From Deltaproteobacteria bacterium IMCC39146 (GTDB lineage Bacteria; Desulfobacterota; Desulfuromonadia; Desulfuromonadales; BM103), in NCBI GenBank assembly GCA_030005635.1, contig JARUHP010000019.1, positions 17,784 through 81,783 of the forward strand: a DNA stretch of 64,000 nucleotides, in the 5' to 3' direction. Below the pieces are notes generated by a model. It was given only the letters and a program-made list of their open reading frames with translations. It was not told the origin of the DNA and searched no databases. Below, piece after piece: positions 34,664 through 43,610 of the stretch; the stretch's first letter is position 1; the number at the start of each line of letters is the position of its first letter. The position numbers were made by a program, and so were the translations under genes.

Positions 34664-35037
34664 GTGCCGCGTCAGTTTGTCGTTAACGCGGCACCAGCCT
34701 TTTCGAACAGCCTTGGTCGCTTATCAAGAAGCAACCAATTCCATGATATACCATCCAGAGAATTGCTATCTTTTTCTTTTCCAATGCAGGGTATGAAAGG
34801 GGCTTCGGTCAACAAATTATGTGTCATGCCTCACGGCTAAGTTTCTTAAACTGCTGATTTATCGATTCTTTTCCAACAATATGTGAAGCAGTGTGTTAAA
34901 CTTGTCATTCAAGTCGCCCAGTGGGAATTTATTTCCACAGCATCCAACCTTAGTTGGGACAACTCGTTGACAATCGACCAATACTGGTCGGAACGATCTC
35001 GTCGCCTCCTCTGAGACTGATTCTCAAAGGAGCTTCT

Positions 35038-36234
35038 ATGTTAGTCGTCCCTCCCGTTGTGTCCTTAAACACGCCTGAACCCACCCCCACATTTGTTGCC
35101 AAAGCCCCTGCAGTAAGGCCTGTAGCCCTTCAGGCCACAGATAAAAAAACACGTACCGCTACCGCAATCATCTATTGTGAAGCCAATTTTGGTGAGATTG
35201 ACGGCAAAACCGCTAATGGCCTGATCAGACGCTCAGAAAAATATAAAATCCTTTCGGTTATCGACAGTGGAAAAGCTGGTCTTGATACCGGTATGGTCCT
35301 CGATAACAAGCCGAACGCAATTCCCATCTGTCGCGATCTCGCTGACGCTTTGGCACAGGCGGGTTCCGTCCCTGATTTCTTTATCTTCGGCATGGCACCA
35401 TCGAGCGGCATGCTGTCAAAGCACGAGCGCGGCCTGGTGCTTGAGGCGATGAGCCATGGCATGAATATCGTCAACGGCCTGCATGAATTCTTGAACGATG
35501 ACCCGGTGTTTGCCGCAGCATGTATTGCAAGCAAGGTAAGGATCCTGGACGTTCGCAAACCTCGCGCCAAAAAAGATTTACATCTATTCAGCGGTCGGAT
35601 CGCCGAAGTCACCTGTCCGGTTATTGCCGTACTTGGAACCGACTGCGCCATCGGTAAACGCACCACCGCAAACATCATAACCAGTGCCCTCAATGAGGCA
35701 GGCATCAAAACAGTGATGATTGGTACCGGCCAGACCGGGTTGATCCAGGGAGCACGCTACGGTGTCGCTCTCGATGCCGTACCCTCACAGTTCTGCGCTG
35801 GCGAGTTGGAAGCGACCGTCGTTGCAGCCTTCGAAAAGGAGAGTCCCGATGTCATCGTTGTCGAAGGGCAAGGTGCGCTGAGCCATCCCGCTTTCTCCTC
35901 CACATCATTCATACTACGCGGCAGTTGCCCCAACGGTGTCGTGTTACAGCATGCGCCAAGGCGCACGGTGCGTTGCGACTTTGAAAATATGGCAGTACCA
36001 ACACCGGCCAGTGAAATCAATCTGATCGAGACCTTCGCAGACACCAAAATCATCGGCCTGACTATCAATCACGAGCAGATGAACGACATAGAGGTGGGCG
36101 CGGCCATTGTCAAGTATGAGCAGGAACTCGGGATCCCGGTCACAGACGCACTGACCAGGTCGCCCAAGCGTCTGGTGGAAATGGTTCTGGCGGCCTTCCC
36201 GTTACTCAAGGAGAAGCCGGCTATCAGCGCATGA
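35038..36234 (+). CDS. DUF1611 (DgcN-like) family protein
   Basis: A 398-residue protein with a Rossmann-like N-terminal domain (ATAIIYCEANFGEIDGKTANGLIRRS near residue 42) and a P-loop C-terminal domain (VIAVLGTDCAIGKRTTANIITSAL near 198, VVEGQGALSHPAF near 278). DUF1611 includes DgcN, linked to D-glutamate metabolism in some bacteria. I set the start at ATG 35038 after AAAGGAG; the longer frame has no RBS. It overlaps the racemase gene (ATGATG), so translation is coupled. Confidence 0.88.
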   Translation: MLVVPPVVSLNTPEPTPTFVAKAPAVRPVALQATDKKTRTATAIIYCEANFGEIDGKTANGLIRRSEKYKILSVIDSGKAGLDTGMVLDNKPNAIPICRDLADALAQAGSVPDFFIFGMAPSSGMLSKHERGLVLEAMSHGMNIVNGLHEFLNDDPVFAAACIASKVRILDVRKPRAKKDLHLFSGRIAEVTCPVIAVLGTDCAIGKRTTANIITSALNEAGIKTVMIGTGQTGLIQGARYGVALDAVPSQFCAGELEATVVAAFEKESPDVIVVEGQGALSHPAFSSTSFILRGSCPNGVVLQHAPRRTVRCDFENMAVPTPASEINLIETFADTKIIGLTINHEQMNDIEVGAAIVKYEQELGIPVTDALTRSPKRLVEMVLAAFPLLKEKPAISA

Positions 36235-37319
36235 TGTCTGCGCCGCGGCTGGAAATAGACCTCCGCAAAATTTACCATAACGCCCGCACCCTGGTTGAAC
36301 GCTTGGCCATGCGTGGCATCTCGGTCACCGGTGTAACCAAGGCAACCCTTGGCTCTGCCGAGATTGCCGCGACCCTATTAGAGGCCGGGGTTAAAAGGCT
36401 GGGTGACTCGCGCATCGAAAACATTGAAGCGATGCGGCTTGCACAGATTGTAGCAGCGATGACCCTGATCCGCTCACCGATGCTGAGTCAGGCGAAACGG
36501 GTCGTCCTGTCTACAGACGTTAGCTGCAACACTGAAATCGAGGTCATCAAAAAGCTCTCGCTGGAAGCGCAAAAGGCAGGGCGTAACCACGGAGTGATTC
36601 TTATGGTTGAGCTGGGAGATCTCCGCGAAGGCATCATGCCTGATGATCTTCTGGACTGCGTCCGCAAGACGCTCAGCCTGCCGAATATCGATTTCAAAGG
36701 GATCGGCACCAACCTCGCTTGTCGGAGTGGAGTATCGCCAGACAACAAGAATATGGCTAGGCTCTCTGCGCTCGCGAGCTCTATCGAAGCAACCTTAGAC
36801 CTGAGCGTAGAGATTGTATCGGGTGGGAACTCTGCCAACCTTGAATGGGCATTGAGTGGTGCAGAGATTGGTCGGGTTAACGATCTCCGTCTGGGTGAGG
36901 CAATCCTGCTTGGCTGCGAAACTCTGCATCGGCAACCGATCGACGGACTGCATACCGATGCCATCACGCTATGTGCCGAAGTGATCGAAGCAAAGACTAA
37001 ACCATCAAAACCATCGGGTACGATCGCACAAACCGCATTCGGTGAGGCTCCAGAAGTTACAGATCGAGGTATGGTCACGCAAGCCATCCTTGCTCTCGGG
37101 CAGCAGGACATTGATCCATCCGGACTGCAGGCACCAACCGGAATCGACGTCATGGGAGCCAGTAGTGACCACCTCATCCTGGAGTCGGACAGCCTCAAGC
37201 TATCTGTCGGTGCGGAAGTGATCTTCCAATTGAATTACAGCGCGCTTGTCCGTGCCATGACCTCCCCCTTTGTTAGCAAGGTTATGAAACCAGCAACGAC
37301 CGTTCCTTCCGACTTTTAA
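36231..37319 (+). CDS. Alanine/ornithine racemase-like PLP enzyme
   Basis: A 362-residue fold-type III PLP enzyme. LEIDLRKIYHNARTLVERL is followed by the PLP lysine in VTGVTKATLG (Lys near 36); VSGGNSANLEWAL near 196 and RLGEAILLG near 224 are typical. Likely racemises an amino acid such as ornithine or glutamate. Start ATG 36231 overlaps the DUF1611 stop. Substrate cannot be told from sequence. With DUF1611 it suggests D-amino acid metabolism. Confidence 0.88.
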   Translation: MMSAPRLEIDLRKIYHNARTLVERLAMRGISVTGVTKATLGSAEIAATLLEAGVKRLGDSRIENIEAMRLAQIVAAMTLIRSPMLSQAKRVVLSTDVSCNTEIEVIKKLSLEAQKAGRNHGVILMVELGDLREGIMPDDLLDCVRKTLSLPNIDFKGIGTNLACRSGVSPDNKNMARLSALASSIEATLDLSVEIVSGGNSANLEWALSGAEIGRVNDLRLGEAILLGCETLHRQPIDGLHTDAITLCAEVIEAKTKPSKPSGTIAQTAFGEAPEVTDRGMVTQAILALGQQDIDPSGLQAPTGIDVMGASSDHLILESDSLKLSVGAEVIFQLNYSALVRAMTSPFVSKVMKPATTVPSDF

Positions 37320-37449
37320 CAATACCTGCTTTTCCCTTCAACAGGATTAAACATACAACCTACTGATTATTCTGGTCTTTTACGTTGTTTTTGACGGTTT
37401 TTATGGTATAGGAATAGATACACGGTTTTTCTAACGGGAGGAGGAAACT

Positions 37450-37719
37450 ATGTCACAGGTGATATGTCCGAAGTGTGGGGAGAATACCATAGACCGATTG
37501 TCCAACTGTCCAGTCTGCAATGAACCACTGGTTGAAGGTCAGAAAAGAAACGAAGTCCGAACCCGGCGGGTTTACTATTTAGGGCTGGTTTTTGTGACTG
37601 GGTTAGCCGCAGCAACGGTGAGTAGTCTCATGGGCTTTCCCAAACTGACAATGGTATTCGCAGCAATCGGAGTGATCGGCCTTGTCGCTTTAATTCTCAA
37701 GATGAACGCGACCAATTGA
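37450..37719 (+). CDS. Small zinc-ribbon membrane protein
   Basis: An 89-residue protein with a zinc ribbon (CPKCGE...CPVCNE, residues 6-26) and two membrane helices (about 43-60 and 66-84). RBS GGGAGGAGG precedes ATG. Unknown function. It ends before a strong terminator. Confidence 0.75.
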   Translation: MSQVICPKCGENTIDRLSNCPVCNEPLVEGQKRNEVRTRRVYYLGLVFVTGLAAATVSSLMGFPKLTMVFAAIGVIGLVALILKMNATN

Positions 37720-37763
37720 TCCAATAAAGGCCCTCAAGGTTCAAAGTCTGATGACAATAAACA

Positions 37764-37814
37764 GAAAAGAGCCCTTGAGCAAAGACGACTCGTCTTGCCC
37801 AAGGGCTCTTTTAT
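37764..37814 (+). terminator. Rho-independent terminator
   Basis: The stem AAAAGAGCCCTTGAGCAAAG / CTTGCCCAAGGGCTCTTTT is followed by ATTTT; it terminates the zinc-ribbon gene. Confidence 0.9.
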
Positions 37815-37818
37815 TTTA

Positions 37819-37985
37819 CGGACCTACTACCAAAACAAAGGCAAGGCAAACTCAAGCTATTTATTAATGCAAAGACAGAAAGACGCAGAGAGCAACATTC
37901 AGTATTGAGACCTTTTTAAAGTTTTAAGAGTTTTTCCTCTGCGCTCTTGGCGACTCTGCGTTAAACATTTTTGGGTTATAGAACC
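37819..37985. repeat. Degenerate relative of R2
   Basis: The ends cggacctactaccaaaacaaagg and tttttgggttatagaaccg resemble R2, but the interior differs (aagacgcagagag ... ctctgcgctcttggcgactctgcg). It lies between two convergent small genes. Confidence 0.55.
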
Positions 37986-38013
37986 GTTATTTTATCTCTC
38001 AGGGGCGGCAAAA

Positions 38014-38199
38014 TCAGGATCGCTGCACCATGGCCTCCACTTCAAGGCGCACATCATCTATATTTACACGAACAACCTTCTCGCCTTCCCGCTCCGACCG
38101 CACCAGGCCTTCCTTAACCCACTCCTGCAATTGACCAATCTGAATACCAAACTTGTCTGCAGCAGACTCGGGCGTGTACCAGGTCTTAACCAATGACAT
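38014..38199 (-). CDS. Small helix-turn-helix (MerR/excisionase-like) protein
   Basis: A 61-residue protein with a MerR/AlpA-type winged-helix pattern (WYTPESAADKFGIQIGQLQEWVKEGLVRSE) and a short wing. RBS GGAGG precedes ATG. It could be a regulator, or an orphan excisionase-like protein; no phage genes are near. An R2 repeat separates it from the DUF3047 gene upstream on the same strand. Confidence 0.7.
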   Translation of the reverse strand: MSLVKTWYTPESAADKFGIQIGQLQEWVKEGLVRSEREGEKVVRVNIDDVRLEVEAMVQRS

Positions 38200-38228
38200 G
38201 TAAGCCTCCCTTAGACCAGAATTTTCAA

Positions 38229-38431
38229 GAACTTATAACCCAAACAACGGTTGTAAGAATTTAACGCAAAGGGGTAAAGAAAGCCCGCAAAGAAAACCAC
38301 TTCAAAAAGCGAGAATATCACCCTTTGCGTCTTTCTTGGCTTTTCTTAGCGTCTTTGCGTTAGTCCTGTGATTTCAGCTCTTAACTGATTTGGTGTAAAG
38401 ATATAATCCGTTTGTTTGGGTTATAGACTCG
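38229..38431. repeat. R2 mobile repeat, copy 5
   Basis: A complete copy slightly shortened in the left arm. It fills most of the 312-base gap between the HTH gene and DUF3047. It marks the 3' boundary of the large gene array. Confidence 0.8.
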
Positions 38432-38511
38432 AATTTTTACAGTAATAACTGATGACCACGTTTAGAGTATAGCGGAAAAAAAAGAAATTTCTGGCAGATG
38501 AGCAGGAAGGT

Positions 38512-39153
38512 TTATTTACGGAAGGCTTTTATATCACCATACCAGGCAACAGCCGTTTCCCCGGTATTGTCGGTGTCGGTCATAATGGCTATCGCGCCGA
38601 CATTCGGCGGCTCCTCACCAAAGGCCTTACGGTAATCATCAAGGAGATTACGCTGCACGGTGACCCACTCTCCGGCTTTGGCAGAACCACTTTCAACGGC
38701 GATCATCATATCGTTGCTGGTATAGACACTCAGCTGACTTGAATTTTTCGGTAATTGATTCGCCCAGATATAGTTCAGGGTTTTCGTCATCGGGAAAAAC
38801 CAGTGGGAAAAAACAACATAAATACGGGCCGCGTAATCATCTCCCGCCTTGCTACGACTATCCCCCTTGCTGATCTTCTCGCTGATTTTCCAGCGCCAGC
38901 TCAAAACCGGAAACTCCTGCGGGTCATAATCTGTCTCAAAGACCAGACCTGAGGCCGCACTCTCACTCCTGGCGAACAGGACCTTCTGACCTTCTTCGTC
39001 AACAATCCGGTACTCTGTCGTCCCCTGGAAACTCTTTTCAGACCAACCGGACAGCCCTGAAGAGGAAAAACTGCCAAGTTCGACAAAATCAGCAGCCCGC
39101 GAAACGGCCGGAAGAAAGAGTAACAGAAGAAGGCATTTCAACAAGAGAGTCAT
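38512..39153 (-). CDS. Exported DUF3047 protein
   Basis: A 213-residue protein with signal peptide (MTLLLKCLLLLLFLPAVSRA) and a DUF3047 domain: FVELGSFSSSGLSGWSEKSF, LSWRWKISEKISKGD, DDYAARIYVVFSHWFF and VAWYGDIKAFRK. The family is a periplasmic beta-sandwich of unknown role. The start at 39153 is preferred because it directly precedes the signal core; another ATG at 39162 overlaps the upstream gene. It is the last gene of the large array. Confidence 0.85.
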   Translation of the reverse strand: MTLLLKCLLLLLFLPAVSRAADFVELGSFSSSGLSGWSEKSFQGTTEYRIVDEEGQKVLFARSESAASGLVFETDYDPQEFPVLSWRWKISEKISKGDSRSKAGDDYAARIYVVFSHWFFPMTKTLNYIWANQLPKNSSQLSVYTSNDMMIAVESGSAKAGEWVTVQRNLLDDYRKAFGEEPPNVGAIAIMTDTDNTGETAVAWYGDIKAFRK

Positions 39154-39154
39154 A

Positions 39155-40714
39155 TCAACCATAGGGCCCGGCAAGAAGCTCAGAACGCTTGCGACGACTC
39201 TCTCCCTCGTTAATGATACGAACAGCACTGGCCCCTTCTACGGGACACTTGGTTTCGCAGATTCCGCAACCGATACAGAGTTTGTCGATGATCTTGGGGA
39301 ACTTGAGGCGGCGCATTTCACCATTGATCAACACCTCTTTCTCTTCCATGACGATCGCTTTTTCACCGGTCGGGCAATGCTCTTCGCAAACCAGGCATTC
39401 AACACCCTTGGCGAAAGGCAGGCAGCGGTCTTTTTTGATAACCGCCAGGCCGATCACGTTTTTCTTCTTTTCAGGCAGTTTTAAAGGTGCGATCGCGCCG
39501 GTTGGACAGACTTGGCCGCAAAGGGTGCAGTTGTATTCACAGTAGCCAATGCGGGGCACCACCAGCGGCGTCCACAAGCCAACGGGGCCAGCTTGAAGCA
39601 GAGCAGGCTGCAGGGTGCGCCCGATACAGACTTTCATACATTCGGCGCAGCGTACGCAGCGTTGCAGGAATTCACTCTCGGCAACGGCTCCAGGAGGCCG
39701 GATCAGGTAGGGGTTCTGCTCATGAGTGACAGGACCGATACGCACGACCGGTGCCAACATAACGCCACTGGCCATGGCGGTGAGGACACCCCGACGCTGC
39801 AGATCAACGCTGACGTAATTATCGGAACCGGTCCTTAAGCCAAACCGTACCCGCTCTTCCGGGCAAAAGCCGGTGCAATCCATGCAGAGCAAACACTCGC
39901 TACGCATATGTCCCGAGCTACGCACGGCCCCTGAACGGCAGAGGCTGTCGCAGGCCTTGCAATCAGCGCAAAGTTTTTGCGGGGTCCGTTGTAAAATCGC
40001 GTAGCGCGAACAAAGACCGAGCAGGCCACCAAGCGGACAAAGGTTCTTACACCAGAAACGATGCTCGACCTTCTCTAACAACAGGATGGTCAGAAAAATC
40101 ACCAGGGTGAACAGGCCGAGGGAAAAGATCGGCTGGTGAAAAGCCATCAGGTTATCGCGGAAGAAGGGATAAGAGTTTTTAGCGCTGGCCGAGAGCAGCG
40201 GCACATCGTGCTCGTAGAAAAAATCAAAAACCCTGTTCAGCCCGTAATTATAAGCAGGATAAACAGCGAGGGTCAGCGAACGAAGAAAGATGGCGAGTGG
40301 ATCGAAGAGCCCCAGGAGCTGCACTCCGAAGAGGGTCGCGGTAGCCATACCGATCAGCAGGTAGTATTTAACCCGTCGCCAGCCGGGTGAAAAGGCTCGG
40401 CGACCGCGGCCGATGACCTTGCCGAGACCATCAAGCGTGCTGCCAAGCGGGCAAATCCAGCCACAGAAAAACCGGCCGAACAGAACGGTACCCAAAAGGA
40501 TCAGAAGAGCGGGCCATAGAACCTGCCAGCCGAAGGGCCCGGGAGCGAGAAAATCAGCGAGAGCGGCGAGAGGATCAATACGAAACAGCAGGCTGACCGG
40601 ATAGGGCAGTTGATCGATACCACGATATTCTGTCTGCAAAAACAGCCACAGAAAAACCGCCAGGCAGAAGCTCTGGCTGATTTTGCGGGCGTATGTCCAG
40701 GTTGAGTTTTTCAA
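39155..40714 (-). CDS. NapH-like membrane polyferredoxin
   Basis: A 519-residue membrane iron-sulfur protein. About five membrane helices (residues about 10-195) carry the NapH/NosR-type pair FCGWICPLG and WCKNLCPLG. A soluble C-terminal part (about 215-519) has five cysteine-rich cluster regions, including CADCKACDSLC, CVRCAECMKVC, CTLCGQVCPTG, CLVCEEHCPTG and CIGCGICETKCP. It looks like a quinol-to-periplasm or membrane-to-protein electron conduit. Overlaps the DUF362 gene by four bases (ATGA). The electron acceptor is unknown, presumably a neighbour's redox site. Confidence 0.88.
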   Translation of the reverse strand: MKNSTWTYARKISQSFCLAVFLWLFLQTEYRGIDQLPYPVSLLFRIDPLAALADFLAPGPFGWQVLWPALLILLGTVLFGRFFCGWICPLGSTLDGLGKVIGRGRRAFSPGWRRVKYYLLIGMATATLFGVQLLGLFDPLAIFLRSLTLAVYPAYNYGLNRVFDFFYEHDVPLLSASAKNSYPFFRDNLMAFHQPIFSLGLFTLVIFLTILLLEKVEHRFWCKNLCPLGGLLGLCSRYAILQRTPQKLCADCKACDSLCRSGAVRSSGHMRSECLLCMDCTGFCPEERVRFGLRTGSDNYVSVDLQRRGVLTAMASGVMLAPVVRIGPVTHEQNPYLIRPPGAVAESEFLQRCVRCAECMKVCIGRTLQPALLQAGPVGLWTPLVVPRIGYCEYNCTLCGQVCPTGAIAPLKLPEKKKNVIGLAVIKKDRCLPFAKGVECLVCEEHCPTGEKAIVMEEKEVLINGEMRRLKFPKIIDKLCIGCGICETKCPVEGASAVRIINEGESRRKRSELLAGPYG

Positions 40715-41640
40715 ACCATGCGAACCTTTTTCAGGTCCATAACACCCAACCCTCTTTGTGCCGCAGCCACAACCGTCGACACATCTTCCGGTTTGAACCC
40801 GAACAAGGTGGTGGCATAGGCATCGGCGGCGACCATGTCGGGCGATGCAATCAAGGTCTCGGTGTTGCGAACATCCTCGGTTCGTCCGCCCTGTGGGCCG
40901 TTGGCGACCAGGATCCGGGTCGCATCAATCACCGTAAGATCGGGATGAATAACAGAGGCGATATCGGCAAGAGATTCGGCGATCTGATGATGTAAGCGCC
41001 CCCGGTTGCCGCCGATCACGCCCATCAGGTTCTTCATACCGAGAGTCAGCTTCGAAATCGAATGATGCTTGGCGATCGGTACGTTGATCAGGCGATCGGC
41101 CTCGATCACCGGCATATAGAACTCCCAACGATCAAAAGCCTTACCGCCCTTGATCGCCAGTTCTTTGTAAGCGCGCCGATCCATGTATTCGAGGCTGACA
41201 CGGTCCGACTTAAGGCCTTCAACAGCGGAGCGAATGCCGCTCTGGGTATAGCAACGTCGCTCATCATTACAGGTTCGGTCAAAGATGCGGACCTGTTTCG
41301 CGCCGGCATCAAGGCAGAGTTCCACCAGTGTCGTCACAACCTCGGGGTGAGTGTTGGCGGCCAGTTCCACCGTGCGATCCCAACCAATATTGGGTTTAAC
41401 CACAACCACTTCGCCCGATTTAACAAACTGTTCGATGCCACCTAACGCACCAATCGTCTCCTGAACCAACTGCTTAACATTCTTGCCTTTACGCACGGCA
41501 AGGGGAGGAGAATCGGCAGCAAGGGCAGGCAACGCCAGCAGATCGAGCGCAGGCAGGCACCCCACCGCGGAAGTTGCCAAGGCGGTTCGAATACTCTGAC
41601 GGATAAAGGTTCGACGATCGATTCGGGTCATTGCAGACAC
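40711..41640 (-). CDS. Tat-exported DUF362 protein
   Basis: A 309-residue DUF362 protein. The leader has a twin-arginine motif (RIDRRTFIRQS) followed by an Ala/Leu-rich core. The body holds VVVKPNIGWDR near residue 81, the conserved VPIAKHHSISKLTLGMKNLMG near 190 and ATRILVANGPQGG near 235. Such proteins often accompany iron-sulfur proteins; folded export suggests a cofactor. Overlaps the polyferredoxin gene. Function unknown. Confidence 0.88.
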   Translation of the reverse strand: MSAMTRIDRRTFIRQSIRTALATSAVGCLPALDLLALPALAADSPPLAVRKGKNVKQLVQETIGALGGIEQFVKSGEVVVVKPNIGWDRTVELAANTHPEVVTTLVELCLDAGAKQVRIFDRTCNDERRCYTQSGIRSAVEGLKSDRVSLEYMDRRAYKELAIKGGKAFDRWEFYMPVIEADRLINVPIAKHHSISKLTLGMKNLMGVIGGNRGRLHHQIAESLADIASVIHPDLTVIDATRILVANGPQGGRTEDVRNTETLIASPDMVAADAYATTLFGFKPEDVSTVVAAAQRGLGVMDLKKVRMV

Positions 41641-41643
41641 TCG

Positions 41644-42249
41644 TTAGATGAATCGTTTTTCTTTCAAAAACTTACGCGCCACATCACGGGAGTTTCCGGC
41701 AGCACTCGCCGTTTCCAGCTCTTTCATGGTCGAGTCGTTGATCGAGCCGCCCAGTTTATTGATCAAGCGAGCCAGGGCCGGGAATTTCTTCAGGGTATCC
41801 TTACGCACAACAGGAGCAGCAACGGCAACAGTCCCTTCCGGCGCATAACGCTCGTCAGAGAAACCGAAAGGCTTCAGCCAGACCAGGTTCAGGTCCTGAT
41901 TATAACGTTCCTTGACCGCCTTATAGAGCTCATCAGAATCAGCGATCGGCTGCTCCTTGAGGATGATAACCTGTCCCACCCCTGTGTACTCGACATACAT
42001 GTCCATTTCAGCCCGGATCATGGCATCATGTGCCTCTGCGTGCCCTGCAACCGGGACCACCTTAACGGTTGTGCCAGTCCGCTCGCCGATCAGAACCGAG
42101 AGCATCTCTGCCAGAACCTGCTGTTGCGGATTGTCCAAAGCACCCACCACCAGGGTTTTTCCAACACAAGCCTGTGCGGAAGAGACGCTGAGCCCCGTGA
42201 TGATCAAAACAACCAAGAGTGCGTTAAAAAGGATACGGATCGTGTTCAT
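41644..42249 (-). CDS. OpuAC-like substrate-binding protein, orphan
   Basis: A 201-residue exported protein resembling the glycine-betaine/osmoprotectant binding proteins: signal peptide (about 1-27), LVVGALDNPQQQVLAEMLSVLI, MDMYVEYTGVGQVIIL near 85 and TVAVAAPVVRKD near 138. It lacks a permease or ATPase neighbour, is shorter than OpuAC, and has the reorganised pattern of a small single-lobe. Overlaps the beta-helix gene by four bases. Its ligand is unknown; in this context it may bind a cluster-specific small molecule. Confidence 0.8.
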   Translation of the reverse strand: MNTIRILFNALLVVLIITGLSVSSAQACVGKTLVVGALDNPQQQVLAEMLSVLIGERTGTTVKVVPVAGHAEAHDAMIRAEMDMYVEYTGVGQVIILKEQPIADSDELYKAVKERYNQDLNLVWLKPFGFSDERYAPEGTVAVAAPVVRKDTLKKFPALARLINKLGGSINDSTMKELETASAAGNSRDVARKFLKEKRFI

Positions 42250-43130
42250 GGTGTAGCTCCTTCATGTTTTTGCCAGTCACTCAATTTGACCGCTTTGGTC
42301 AAAGCTTGCGGGGCACTTACCGCCCCCAGACTGTCATCAAATTGCCGATCAAAAAATGTTTTCTGTATCGCTACGGGATCTGACATCCCCCACCAGTTGT
42401 TCGGCAGGGTCACATCGCCCGGCTGCTGCCAACCCAGCTTGACATTATATAGGCTATTATTGGTTATATTGTTCTGTTCAATGCGTGCCTTGTCTTCAGA
42501 TCGGGTTACGGCAAAGAGACCGATCTCGTTATTGCGGATATCATTGTGGTGCAGCCTGGCCTCACTGCCACGTTCTTCATAACGCAGCCCATGGCGATTT
42601 CCGTACATGCGATTTCCGGCAGCGTACAGGCTAACCGTTGAAAACCTCAAACCGTCAACGTTGTAACGAAAGATCGAATTGGTCACCCGAGCCCGGCAGA
42701 AATGTATCTGCAATCCGCTGTAGGCGTATTCGGAAATTACATAATCAAGTTCAGCCTCACGGGCAAAATCAAGATAGAGGTATTTCCAGTCAGAGGCCTT
42801 GGGCTGCTCGGCAGCGCTGGTAAAAATAATCGGGGCGGCTTCTGTCCCGCGCGCAACCAAAGCGCCTTCAACCAGCAATTCAGCATCGCCGATACCGTCA
42901 CCATCTTTATCTCTCGCCTCAAAAACAACCCGTGTCCCTGGCTCGATCGTCAGGTGACCGGTCTTTTTGACTGTCACGATGCCATCGATATGAACCTCAC
43001 CACTCCAGATCACCTTGCCTTCGATGACAACATCTTCCAGTTTAAGGGCAGGTGCCCCCAAAGTGCAACTGCTGAGCAGACACAAGACTGCGGCAATGAG
43101 CGCCAGACGTATGCAGGGTAAGAAGATCAC
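42246..43130 (-). CDS. Beta-helix lipoprotein (NosD-like) A
   Basis: A 294-residue lipoprotein (LLSSC, Cys22). After a leader strand, VHIDGIVTVKKTGHLTIEPGTRVVF, the parallel beta-helix repeats run from about 75 to 250 with turns such as VTNSIFRYNVDGLRF and IRNNEIGLFAV, ending in the recurring NNWWGMSDP motif. The N-terminal block is very similar to that of the beta-helix/PQQ lipoprotein at 52149. Likely an outer- or periplasm-facing scaffold. Seven bases from the DUF3467 stop. Confidence 0.85.
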   Translation of the reverse strand: MIFLPCIRLALIAAVLCLLSSCTLGAPALKLEDVVIEGKVIWSGEVHIDGIVTVKKTGHLTIEPGTRVVFEARDKDGDGIGDAELLVEGALVARGTEAAPIIFTSAAEQPKASDWKYLYLDFAREAELDYVISEYAYSGLQIHFCRARVTNSIFRYNVDGLRFSTVSLYAAGNRMYGNRHGLRYEERGSEARLHHNDIRNNEIGLFAVTRSEDKARIEQNNITNNSLYNVKLGWQQPGDVTLPNNWWGMSDPVAIQKTFFDRQFDDSLGAVSAPQALTKAVKLSDWQKHEGATP

Positions 43131-43136
43131 GATAGC

Positions 43137-43436
43137 CTAATGGTAATGGCCCGCATCAGCAACAGGTTGCTGGACTGGCGTAATCTCGCCAAAGTTCTGT
43201 TCGTAGCGGTTAATATTCTCCTGCAACGCAGCGACAAAACGCTTGGCGTGCTGGGGAGAAAGAATCACCCTGGAACGAACCTTTGCACGAGGCGTCTGTG
43301 GCTGAACAAAGATCAGGTCGACCACAAACTCCGAATCGTTGTGATTAACGACCGCCAAGTTGACATAAGCCCCCTGGGCCATCTCTTCGTCAAGTTGGAT
43401 CTCCAGCTTCACTTCTTGCGACTTCTTTTCTTCCAT
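43137..43436 (-). CDS. DUF3467 protein
   Basis: A 99-residue cytoplasmic protein with a DUF3467 core (AQGAYVNLAVVNHNDSEFVVDLIFVQPQTPRAKVRSRVILSPQHAKRFVAAL). The ATG at 43436 is preferred to the upstream one at 43460 because the family begins MxEKK. DUF3467 proteins are small DNA- or protein-associated factors of unknown function. It is the only clearly cytosolic, non-enzymatic member of the array. Confidence 0.85.
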   Translation of the reverse strand: MEEKKSQEVKLEIQLDEEMAQGAYVNLAVVNHNDSEFVVDLIFVQPQTPRAKVRSRVILSPQHAKRFVAALQENINRYEQNFGEITPVQQPVADAGHYH

Positions 43437-43482
43437 ATCGCCTAATACCTTCCATTCCATGATTTATAAAAGTTAAAATCTC

Positions 43483-43557
43483 GCCACAGAGTCACAGAGA
43501 ACGGCTAAAAACATTTTTAAAAAGCTTTTTTCCTCTGTGTTCTCTGTGACTCTGTGC
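43483..43557. repeat. Intergenic palindrome, 'ccacagagtcacagag' type
   Basis: The arm cgccacagagtcacagaga is mirrored by tctctgtgactctgtgc. It lies in the 174-base gap between the CarboxypepD gene 43611 and DUF3467, the only sizeable gap inside the inner part of the array. Confidence 0.65.
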
Positions 43558-43610
43558 TTCCTATCCTTATTTGGTTGATCTCTATGTCACCACTTACGGC
43601 AAAACAATTT

